Positions 27,101-39,100 of a stretch of DNA of 64,000 bases are shown piece after piece. A program made the position numbers and the translations under genes. Under the pieces are notes generated by a model, which saw only the letters and a list, made by a program, of their open reading frames with translations, did no database searches and was not told where the DNA came from. Source of the stretch: Psettodes erumei. Lineage: Eukaryota > Chordata > Actinopteri > Pleuronectiformes > Psettodidae. The stretch spans positions 499,001 through 563,000 of the forward strand of contig JAFBJZ010000949.1 of the NCBI GenBank assembly GCA_016785225.1, in the 5' to 3' direction. The stretch's first letter is position 1; the number at the start of each line of letters is the position of its first letter.

Positions 27101-30100
27101 CAGCGCCGCGCTGCCAGCGTTACAAACATGTTTTCGAAGCAATGCGGTGAGTAAATTTGAGCTGGCATTTGCAAGCTGCTCGCGTTTGCTTCTGGGGGAA
27201 TTTGAACATAATTTCTCCGAATTCCGCTCTGTCACTGTGAATCTCTCTGGCTTTCGCCAGGCAGTGCTTTCATATTCAGGTGTGTACCTACTGCACATTG
27301 GTAAGAGAATACTTTTTGGTGGGGGGGGGTCGGGATTATGTTTCGCAAGGAAGATGACAGCGTTTTGCTCTTCAAGTAGCTCAATATGTGAAGGAAAACG
27401 TTGCCGCGGGGCAACTTGAAGCCGACGTCCCGAGCTTTAAAGTGAGCGTTTTCCGTGTTGCGAAGGGTAGGAACAGTAAGCCCCGGAAGATCGCGCTCTT
27501 AGAGCAGCTTTATGAAGAGGGGAGGGGGTGAGGCCACGCGCGGATGTGCTCTGAATTCAGCCCGCTCCCGCAAAGGCATTCATTCAGTGCAGTGGAGAAC
27601 GCAGGCGCCGTAAAGAAGTCGCAGCATGGGAACAATGGCGCCACAAGGACACACATATTTCCCATAAGGTACAATACTCTGTGGTGAAGGTCCCCACTGT
27701 GGCGCTGCTCATCGTGGTGTTTTTTTATTCACCCACTGTAGCGAGGCGCACCGGCGCTCCGGAAGCGCGACCGAACTGAGGCGTCCAGCTTCGATAACAG
27801 GCTTCAATCACCTGGCGTGGAAAGAGCACGCGTACCTTTGTTTGGTTCATCAATCCACGCCATTGATGGAATTGATTCATCGAGGAGGGCAGAGGCGGGG
27901 AGGGGGTGATTGATGGTGGGAGGGGGTGGAACCGACCTGATTGAAATTCAGGAGCCTTGAGATCCTGGCAGGTTAAGTGATGCCGAAGCCCAATAATAAA
28001 TCTCCGGACCTGAAGGTCACCGTTTCATTAAGTGTCTTCCACTTTGATTTTCTCCTCCCTCCTGCCTGCCCGCACATACCTGCCCACTCGCACATACCTT
28101 AAACGCCCCGTGGGAGGCGGCGTGGATGGACGCGGAGGATGGCGGTTGACCACCATGTGTGGTTAATTTGGTACCTTTGGCTCCTTTCATCGTTGCTCGG
28201 GCAGAAAAAGCAAGCAGAGTACGTCAGACTGAGTTTTCGGGAAAAGACGATTAGCGTTTCAGCCTTTGAAATGAGTCATTTTCTGTGAAGTGCAACAAGT
28301 TAACAAGTGAAGCGCTACTTTCAGGGGTTCACCGCTCTCTTCCTGTTTTCACCGTAAGGGGAGGTCCACCTCCTCTGAATACCAACGACCAACGCAGCTG
28401 AGAGCGGGACCGGGAATCTCTCTCCTTTGGTTATAGGTGTCATCCGGCGAATGTCATCATCAAACGTCCTCCCGCGCCCGCCGTTTCATTCATCGCGTTC
28501 TGTCACCAGGCGCTCAAGGGAGTTGCCGGGTATATGGGACCTGCTCCCGATGCCCACTCGTGCATGTAATTGCCACGGGAGCACCGAGGGACACTCTGCC
28601 CCCCAATGTACGAAAGAGGCAAATGTGACAACCCCCCCCACCCCCACCCCCGCTGTCATCCCTCGTTAAAACATCGAGCTCATGCTTGTTCCGTGTTTAA
28701 TTACACTTTGTCAGGCGGAGATAGACAGGAAGCCATACGCCTTCAAGGCAGAATAACAACCCAGCCAAGTAGTTCTGTTGCCTAAAAACTCAGCCTGACT
28801 CCCTATCTCACCTGACAAAGAAAGCCCCCCCCATCAAAAAAAAAGAAGCCTGAGTGAGGATTTTCGCCCTCGTGTCCACCGTGCACGCACTGAAGCTCTG
28901 ACTCATGTCTAGACGGAAAAATTAGGGCACCCGTACACACAAAAAAAAAAAAGGGCTGTGACACTTAGGCAAGGTGTTCACGCTGTGCAATCAGAGCTCA
29001 TTTTCCACACTGAGCTCAGTTGGTGGCGGCCACGTCTCGGTTGTTGCGAAGGAACAGTCAGATTTAATGCGAAGCCTTTTTTTTTTGTGCGTTTTTCCGC
29101 GGGCTCTGTCCTCGAATGAATGCAGCCCGGAGCGCTCAGCTGACGGCACAGCTTTGAAAGCACAACTGCTCTGCCGCTACAGGTCGGACTGAAGCGGAAG
29201 CAGCAGGATCGTGTTTGACGCCGTGGAGTTTTTCTTTTCTTATTCAAAAACCGGGTTGGGGGGCGCGTGGTGCCAGTGGAGCGGAATGCTACAGCTCGGA
29301 AATGAGATTAACAACAATTATCCTGTGACGGCAAGTTTTGAATGCTCATGACAATAAACCCACTTTCCTCGGCTTTGTAGAGGTGAACTCTGCACGCACC
29401 AAAATGATGACGCGAAGGAACAGCATCGAACGTCTGCCTCGCGTGAAGTCACCCGAGGGGGCGATACTGAACCTTTGGGGATGAGAGACGAGACTGTGAT
29501 GTTGCGCAGAGCAAGAGGGGGCAACGCACCTCAGCGAGGCCGCGCTTGTTGATGTAATTTAGTGCAACATTATACAGGAAAAGCTTTTGGAAACTGTCTT
29601 TTTTTTCTCTCTTGGAGCTGACTTAAAAACTTCACCAGACGCTCGACAGAATGTATGGCCCCCATAGCTCTGTTTGAGATGATTTTTTTTTTCTGTTCTC
29701 GGTGTGTAAAAGTTTGCTTAAGGATTCATAGTCCCCAGCAGTCTGCTCAGATTTCCTGCAAACTTCCTTGAGGACACTTTTAATGTTTTTGCTCTTTCAT
29801 TTATCTCTGTTGAGCTGAAGCTCTGTTTTGTTCTGACGCTGCAAAACAGAAGAAAGATAAGACTTGAACTTATTGGTTGAGCTCAGAGGAGTTCTTGCTC
29901 ATGTTTAGTGTGGCAGCCCCAAAAAAACCCACCGTGACTTACGGTGTCATCGGCACTGCAAGTCAGCAAGTGCAGCATGACGCTGACCTTCCCGGCTGGT
30001 AGCAGACGGCGGCGGCCAGCTGATTTGTCTGGATTCGATCCGTACGTGTGATTTTTTTTTTTTCTCCCCAGCTGCTTTTTTCTCAACTTGAGAATCAACG

Positions 30101-33100
30101 TACCGACCCCAGCTGAAACAAATGACTTGCTGCAAATTGCGCTGACGAACATGTTGGAGGAAAGAGAAACATCTACTGCGTAAAAATCCTTAAATGCCTC
30201 AAATGTTCATTTGATTCCATGTGTTTGACCGGTGTCAGTCAAATAAAGGCACTGCAACGACACCAGCAGAACTCTCTTTCCCATTCCGGTTTTGTTTATG
30301 CAGCCAGACTAAATGAAAGAGTATAGATTTTACTGTCGCATTTTGTAAGTTGTAAAGTGGGTAAGTTGCAGCTTTGTTTCTACTAGTTTCAGTGTATTTC
30401 CGCACACAACAGCTACTTCAGCAACAGCTATAATGTCAGCAATGATTTTTGTCAGGAGACTTATTAACATTTACAACTGCACACAGATTTCTGTGGGGGG
30501 GGGGTGAAAACTACCTTTAAAAATGAAATAGAATGAGTTGTGTGCGGAAGGAAAATTCACACTTCAGTCAGTGCTTGGTATCCATCCTGTTTCTAATGTT
30601 TCTTGCAGTCACTGGGGATAGGGATGGGTTTTTTTTTTTTGCAAAGATGTCTTGGAGAAGTGCGACGATCATTTGTCACAATGCACGCTCACGCAGAACA
30701 TCTCGCTGTCAGAGGCTCGTGGCCTCGGGGTGCGAGCTTTTGCGACTTGTGGGCCTGACACGCCTTCGTGTGCAGCTGCTAAAATACCGACAGCTTCCAT
30801 TTAGGCGACTCCTAAGAAGAGATGGTGGAAAAAAACATTCAAGGGTTCCCAAAGGAGCTGAGAAGGAAGGACAGCTATTTGTTGTTTTCTTTGCAGGAAG
30901 TTCCTCAGGACGTTGTAACATTAACACCTTGTTGTTTTTGTCTCTGTTAAGATCCTGATTTTGTAATTATGTATTAAAAATTAACGCCCCCCCCTCCTCT
31001 GCTCTCTCCTCAGATCCGGACTTTGCAGACATGGGAGTACCCCCACCTCTGCCCTGTAGGTATACTCCCTCTTTCTCTCTTTCTGTCTCCGTTTCTTCCT
31101 TTCTGTCTGTCTCACTCTCTTTCGTTTCCTCCAGTTACGTCGATTTTTTTGTGCGTTAGTTGTCTAATACTTGTGCGTTTCAGGAAAACGCACATATATA
31201 CGTGTTTGTGTGTGTGTGTTTTTACGCATCTGCATGTGTTTCAGCCTGTCAGTACGACATGGTTGGACCAGAAGGTATCGTTGAGTCTCATCAGATCACC
31301 AGAGACGGGAAGGCGGGCGCCGGCGAGGCCGTCGACTGTAAATGGTACATCCGCGCTCCGCCGCGCTCCAAGGTTAGTGACACGAGTCGCGCTCGCATCC
31401 GACTGTGAATTAGATTTAAAGCCAAGCTTCGAAATGTCACATGAAACAAAACGGAAATGAAACCGCGTCCCCATCAGCTGGGTTGGTGACAGCAGAGCGC
31501 ACTTACGTCAGAAAGCAAATGAAGAGATGCTGCAAGACGGCCGCTCGCGTGACAGCTACTGCGTGTCCCGCTTTTCATTGTGAAATTTCTCAGCGTCATC
31601 TTCCGGCGAGACGCTGAGAACGTTTTCTTATTAATCCGCTGCTCCCGCGCAGCGCCCGTCCGCACGTGCACTGAGATCAGGGCGTTGCATCAGGAAGCTT
31701 TGATATTGCATGTGGGTTTGTCTGCAGCTGTCAGCAGTATCCCAACGTGAGTGTTCGTGGCTGTGCAGGGGGGTGGGGGAGGACTCTTCCCCCTGCTCGG
31801 GTCAGGCAGACAGACAGACAGACAGGAAGGTTTACGTGGGGTCAGGCCCATTTTTTTAATCAGCAAGCTGTTGCCAAGAGGAATTGAGGAATGGAGGGAG
31901 AAAGAGAGAGAGAGATAGAGGGAGAGGAACGGACAGAGGGGGGGAGGGAGCGTTAGCGCTGATGAAATAGCGTTGCCATGCAGTTTGACCCCAAGGCCTG
32001 CAACAGGCCCATATTTGTTTTCTCTGCAAGTGCTCCACGCGCTGCCCTGCATGCATAAACAAATATAAGCATGCATACACACACACACACACTCACACAC
32101 ACAACTTGGCTACATCTAATGCACATTAGACATGCTTCCTTATCTACCGCAGGTACCCTTGCTGCATTAATGCTACGGGATTAAAGGTCTCCTGGGGGTG
32201 GAGCAGCCGCACTGGAAAAGGCCAAGTTTTATCAACGCTATAAGTTCTCATGCGAGTCTATATGTGAGTCATATAGACGCATACACAGTCCAGTCCACGG
32301 CTGCAGTAAATCCACCAATGAAATTGCATTTCATTTAGCAAAATAAGATCACATTTCTACTTTGTCTTTTACGGTTACAACTATTCTTTCAAGGACAGGA
32401 AGTATTATGAGGCTGTAATTTGAGGATGGTTTGGTCGCATTTTATGATACTGTGATTGTAAATGGTGAGGCAACAGAGTCGTACATATGCATGAATGTAT
32501 TAGAAAAAACTTTTAATAAGAAAAGACTCCTCTAACCCTACCCTCGGTTACTGCATACACTGAAGACGGGCCGGATGAAAGAGTGATTGACTGCATAGGT
32601 TTGTATTAGCAGGGTTTATTTGTCTGAAAGTGTGAATTCTGCCATTGCTCCCGGGAATGAGATAAAGTAGCTGCAGTGTCAGCCTCACCGTGTCACTATT
32701 TGTTTCACTAATTTGGCGCCTGTTAATGCTACAAGATGTTATCCTTTCCTATTTGTGGGCCACCGTAAAGATCTTTTTAAAGTCATACAGTGCACATTAC
32801 TGAAGCCATTTATCTGTGTTCAACCCCTGCTGAAGACTATGATTTAGCATTTTTTTGACGCTGGCTTTGCATACTGCACTGCAGGCTCTTGTACTACACA
32901 CACACGCGCTGGTTTAAGATATGACTGTCTGATAATATTGGCGTGACTGTAATTCATGGCCACAGCAGTTGCTCTTATCTGGCATATTCTTTGGGTCGCA
33001 TATTTCCAGCTAATGCCCTTGTTTCCCTTCAGTAACGTCCTTCAGATTCAGCTACATTAAGCCCAAGGGCCGCAGCGGCTGTACGACTGCGTCATCCACC

Positions 33101-36100
33101 TGGAGCCGTTCTTTTCATCACTGGCGCTCACGTGGAGCTCCACAATAAGTGTCACACGGAGGCAGGTACTGGCGATGACCTGGCCCCAGTTAAATGTTAT
33201 GGCTTATTCAACAAATCAGCATTGATTCCTCAATCTCTCTAAGTGGAGTGCCTAAGTCAGCCCGTATGTCACGGCTTACAGCACCACAAGAGAGCCATAA
33301 GTCAATTCTGTATGCGTCACATGCGTCCCATGTGTCCGGAGCCGGGGCTGGGTGTGCGCATGAAAGAGCGAAAGAGTGAGCGGGCCTGGCAGCATGATGT
33401 ATGTCACCTGGCCTGAATCGGTGTCATATTTCGCCCCGCAGGAGCGTCTCGCTAGGCGAGTCATGGGGCCGGAGGCTGACGGTCGCTGGCACTGATGGAC
33501 ACGGCAGCAAATAGAATTTTTAGCACAAATCTATCACGCAAGTCGCGGAGCACTCGCCTGCCGCCGCCACTGCTCACACTCAGTTACGCAGAAAATATAT
33601 AAAACTTACGGCGTCTCCCTTTGGGTTTCTCACTTCATCTCTCTGTCCAAAACGCACACGCATTCGCGTCGCTGCAGCGGAGGAGATGCAGAAGGTGCGC
33701 ACACGCAGACCGCCGCTGCGAGTGTGCGTGCGTGTGTGCGCGTGCGTGCATGTGTGAGGTTGCGCTGCATGCAGGGCAGGACTTTCATTTCCCCTATGCT
33801 GATGCAGTACTGCACTGTACTCAGTGTGCCAGAAACGGCAGAGAGATAATGACATCCTATACCGGAGGCTCTAATTAGACTGCACCGGAGCACTCCAGAG
33901 AGAGCGAGAGAGAGAGAGAGAGACAGAGGAGAGAGGGACAGTGGAGGAAAAATGGGAAAGATATACTTAATAATGTATTTTATCGGAGATATAAATGCGT
34001 AAGGACAGAGTTTAGGGGTGAGATGGCGGAGAGAGAGGATGGAAAACAGTGGGAGACTGGCTGATATACCTGCATGTAAGCATTGACACCCATATGCTCT
34101 TGCCAGAAGTGACGGCACCGCCATGTGTCATTTTAATTACTGCTCTCCCTAAATAGATTCTATCAGACACCTCGTTGGAAAAAAAAAAAAAAAACAAATT
34201 AATTTAATTTTAATGGTATCGAAAGTGATGGGCAGTCGGCGGCAAACATGAGCAGCACAGCATCGTGTATGTACCAGTATGTGTGTGAAATCAAATTTAA
34301 AAAACAGTTAATGAGGAAAGATGAAGACGTATAGGCTCACCGATGTTTCAATTAAAATAAGTGGATCGCAAGTTTGTCAGAATAAGAGCTCTCATTCACT
34401 GCTTTCTGTGTTTCTAGTAGCATTTCTGTTATTTCTGTTTAGACAGCTGACAGCAGCTAAATCCAGCTGACAGTTGTTAGTCCTCGACGATTTTTTTTTT
34501 CACTTGCCTCGTTTTGACTCATAACAGCCACTGCAGGCAATCCATTTGTGGTCCTGTCCGTTTAAAACCGTCCGGATTTTTTATTTTTTTCCCGCCACAC
34601 CTGCTTGCGCTTTCTGACACCTTCTTTTTTTTTCCTTTTCACCGAGATAATGGCCAAAATAGGGACACTCGTCATGACTGTAATGAACAGCGCGAACACT
34701 GTTACAGGCGCCTTTTAAAAACAGTGAGAACATATACTTCACCAGCCAGTGATGGATTCTGTGCCATTATGAGGCGCCGCAGAATCAATGAAGAGGCAGC
34801 CTATTTTCCCGCTGCGCCCAATCTCTCGCCTTACAAATTGGTGATTGTATCACCAATCTCAGATTTTCCCCCATCACTGGTCGACTCAGCCACAGACGCT
34901 GTAGAAAAAACAACCTCAAAAGCTTTTACTTGTGTATTTGTTGCAACCAGAATCCGGGCCCTTCTGGTAGATTCTGGCCAAATCTAGGTTTCGGTGCGTG
35001 CAGAAGCCGAGCGACGCTATCACTGGCATGTAAAATAGCAGTTATTAATAAGGCTGTAATTTTCTCTTACAGCATAGAAGGGTGCATGTGGCAGCGTGGT
35101 GGAAAGGCTTCCTCCTTTTATCACGCCGCTAACCCGCTCCACCAGAGAATAATTGAAAACGCTTTTGTGACTTGCTTCTTTCAAGTTGAGCCTGCGACTA
35201 TCAGCGCTTAAAGTGGCAGCCGTGTCCAGGAGCCATATTTTTTTGCCTGTTTGACAGTTCGCAGTGAAAACCGGACAAGAGTAGTTGGATTTTTAAGGTA
35301 CAGTAGCGCATCTATGATTCCAGATACGGTGAGCTGTGCTAGATTAGTTTATGGTGCGTTAGTACATCACAAATGAGCAAGAATGGAAAGTGATGCACTG
35401 GTGCATCGGGTTAAATGTTTGTAATACAGCTCTGCCACAGAGTAATAACAAAACATGCACGCCGGATGAGGTTGCACTTACTGCAAATGTCTGGACAAAA
35501 TGTTATGGCAAGCTGTACAGCTCTGTAATGTATGCAGAGAAGAAATCCAGCCACCCCCTTTGGCTTCATGACTCCAGCTGCAATCAGTTATGATGGTCAG
35601 TGTGGGGGGGTTATGGTAAATTCATTGCTTTAATCAGCCATTAGCACTGAATGGACCCTATTTCAGAAAACTGCACGAACACTTCATCATCTGTGTTTTG
35701 TATTTGTAGTTTCCCCTGATGGAATTAACTTTAGTGGTTTACAGGCTTCTGCATTTAATGCATTCTTTACGTTGTGGGTGGAGAACGTCATGTTTCATTT
35801 GGCCGCTGCTCGCTGACAGTGAGCCAAGTGTCTTCGTGTGCATGCTCTTTGGTACCTCTTCCACTTATTTGCCTCTTGAACTCTGAAACAAGTGGAGACC
35901 AATTTGGCTGAGAGCACCTGACCGTAACTTCAACCTTGACCGCGACCTTAACCATCACGCATTAGATGTTAACTCTACAAACTTCAAGCGAGATTCCTTT
36001 CAGATCCCTGACCTAATCACTGAGTCTCGCTGAGTTCATCCACCCTACCGAGAAAACATATCCATATCCACCATCTTGAGCTTTCAATTGCATTTCAAGG

Positions 36101-39100
36101 CACCATAGTGGAAACCCATGCAATATTAAAAAAGACTACAACAGCACTCCCCAGTGACATCTGCTAAAAAAAAAGGTCTTGGGAGCTTCTTCCATCTTCC
36201 ATCTTCCGGCCCTGCCTGCAGGGATTAAGGCATTCATATCAATTTACGTCCATACATTCAGTGGGACAAATTAAGTTTAGAAAAGGCACACACTCCCCCA
36301 TGTGCAGTCCTGCATCCATCTTCCCATGGTGAAGCCAGCGGTGACATTGAGCAGCATTTCATTCCACTGTCACAGCGAGGCAAAAAAAAAAGAAAAAGGA
36401 AAAAGCCCCGTCTATTGCAACAATGCCAATTTCGCCAGCAGAGTGGCACAATATGACAAATTTTTATTAGATGGAAGATTATCGACAGCGGTATGACACC
36501 TCGGGGGAATTGGCTAGCTTGTTTTCGCCCTTCGATCCATTTCTCTTGTCATGTCGTTGAAGCCGAGGTTGACACTGCATGGCCCATTATCCTGCTCCAT
36601 CTGTGGCTTTCGTCTCTCGAAGCATCGCATTTCCCCGTCACAGTCGGGGAGTGGTCCACTCATTAACCGTAATGGCGGCGAGCGCTGTGCGCGGCCGACT
36701 AGAACCGTGGCTGTGATTGGGTGATCTCGGCCCTGATGAACGAGTGACAGACGACGATGAGGCTGGTGATCGGGACGCTTTTGAGAAGAGTCAAGGTGGA
36801 TATTTCTCTCAACGGGGGAATAAGATAGCCCATGTGCTGTACATATCTATCGTGGTTTGAAAGTCTTTGTCACATACTGTATGTGTACAAAAAGTCATTT
36901 GAATTTCAAAGAAAATTGTCTGGGGTGAAACGAACGGTAAGCGGATGACATTTCCTCACTGGAACATCCAAAGCTTCCAGCAAAATGTCCGAGGTCTCCC
37001 TAAAAGTTTAACGAGGGTGTAGGTTTTTGTGTAATGCTTTATCTCAACAGATATGGATAATGAGTCCAAAGCTAATAGACTGGGTCTGTGTCTGAGTCCT
37101 CGTTTGACATGCATGTGTAATGACTTTGCACAAGCCGCAGTCTGTCAGTCTTCTTTCATTACAGGGCTGCTATATCAGGCACTCGGGTAATGAGGGAGAT
37201 GCACAGGCCATATTAGGAAGGAGCTGAAATCTTTTCTCTCGCCCCTCTATCCTTTTTTTTTTTTTACTCCTCTCCACTGTCACGTCCCAACTGCTGGAGC
37301 GTCCTTTGCTTTTCCCTCACCTGATCTCTTCTCTTTCTCCTCATGTTTCCTCGGACAGATCTACCTGCGTTTCCTCGACTACGAGATGGCCAATTCCAAC
37401 GAATGCAAGCGCAACTTTGTGGCAGTGTATGACGGCGGCAGGTGGGACTCTCTGACGTGTTGAATCTCTCATTTTGATAAATCCCACAGAGGCCCAAAGC
37501 TGCCACAGCTACTTCTTACGCCCTTTATCTCCTCCTCCAGATGTAATTGTCTCTTTATCTTGACATGGCAACTTGCAATCTGCTCTTTTATTGTGAACCA
37601 GATTTAAACGAAGGCTTTTGACAGGGTACAGTTCCTGTAAAAACATAAAAAAATTGCATATATTTAACACATTGCCACATGTGAGTGGGCAAATACATAT
37701 AAATGCCTTCAATACTCACACATAATTCCCCGTAACGCCACAGCTTGTTACTGTGTACTGATTGAACAAGCAAGATATAATGTGTTAAGTACTGAGCTTT
37801 AGAGGTGCTGGTAGGTGGATTTTATTACCCCCCAAGATAACCAGCTGCTTCTGCAAATAAGAGAGTGTTAATCTTGTCATCTAACGCTCAGCAAAAAGCA
37901 ACTTGAAAAACAGCAAAAAAAAATTAATCTCAAGAGGCTCGTATATTAAAGTCATGATCAAAGAAAACAGTGTTTGATATGTGGAGATAAGGATGCAATC
38001 GAATCATTAACTACAACGCACCAAAATGAACTGCCCGACAATCTGATTTGTAATCTTGGGTTAACCACAATATTCGCTCGTGACAACAGGATAATGGAAC
38101 AAAAAAAAAATCGTAATCACTCTTAGCAACCGTGGCCGCTTTGAGTTCTCTGTTAAATAATGATTCCCAGCAAATGTCTGTGTCACATGGTGATAAACGA
38201 CGCGTCCCTATCTCGCCCTCTCTCGTCTCAGCTCGGTGGAAGACCTGAAGAGCAAGTTCTGCTCCACGGTGGCCAACGACATCATGCTGGTCTCCACGCT
38301 GGGCGTCATCCGCATGTGGGCGGACGAGGCGAGCCGCAAGAGTCGCTTCCGCATCCTTTTCACAACCTACCAAGAACGTAAGGCACCACTCAAAAACCCA
38401 AATCCCTGCACGCCTACTGTTGAAACGTATTCACCTTATCGGTCAGACCTCCACTGCATGACAGCAACACTGACACCAGAATAAACCTGGGCTATTTTTT
38501 AGTGTTAGCCATTAAAGGAAGATGGAGGCACAGTGACCACATTTATGGTGAGTTATAGCAGACGCTGCTCATTGGAAAGGTGCTGTCAGAGGTTTCCATT
38601 TAGTTTCATGACCATTTAAACAGCACCGAGCAGGAAACCAAGGAACATGATGTCCGTTAGGAGGAATATTGCCTTCGGGTGACTGTGAATATGACATTAT
38701 TGTGTGGGTTTGAGTTCAGCTGTGCAGAACCACCACAGGTTGGGCATCTGCGTTAATTCCCCTCTGCTGAAAAGGTAAAGAGATCAGGAGAGACAGGGCC
38801 TGATATAAGGGAATATGAGGGTGAGCTGCATTACGATCACATCTACCCATTTCCTTCAAGCCAAGCACTTGGGAGAGATTAAAATTCGCACCTACGCACG
38901 CAGCCGTTCCATCGTCTCATTCGCCGACTTCTCAGCGGCAGAGCTTTTATTTTGACAGGGGGTCGCGGAGGGCATTCTCCGTACTAGTGAGGGGGTATGA
39001 CGAGGGTCTGAGGCTTGTGAGCGTACAGTATGTCAACGTCGTTCAGGGTCCTCTACTGGCACAGACACAGGCACATCGTTAAACACCCACACATACTGCA

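Larger units (their letters stand above)
1006..31013 (+). other. neto1: neto1 30-kb intron between CUB1 and the linker exon
   Basis: Non-coding on both strands as far as I can tell. Open frames here are short, often run through microsatellites and lack domain-like composition. The intron holds many microsatellites, several fragments that resemble teleost interspersed repeats, and AT-rich blocks with clustered TAAT motifs that may be regulatory. Most of the rest shows nothing I can name. Confidence 0.85.
31373..37358 (+). other. neto1: neto1 6-kb intron within CUB2
   Basis: Phase 0 intron. It contains GA and CA microsatellites, a (CAGA)n run near 31808, an alternating purine-pyrimidine tract at 33722-33756 and an AT-rich candidate regulatory block at 36400-36500. 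No supported gene. Confidence 0.85.

Noticed and set aside
26622..27419. A 265-codon open frame on the + strand in the 30-kb intron
   Set aside because: No recognisable domain, no splice-site or codon-use support and composition like intron. Length alone is within chance for GC-rich intron.
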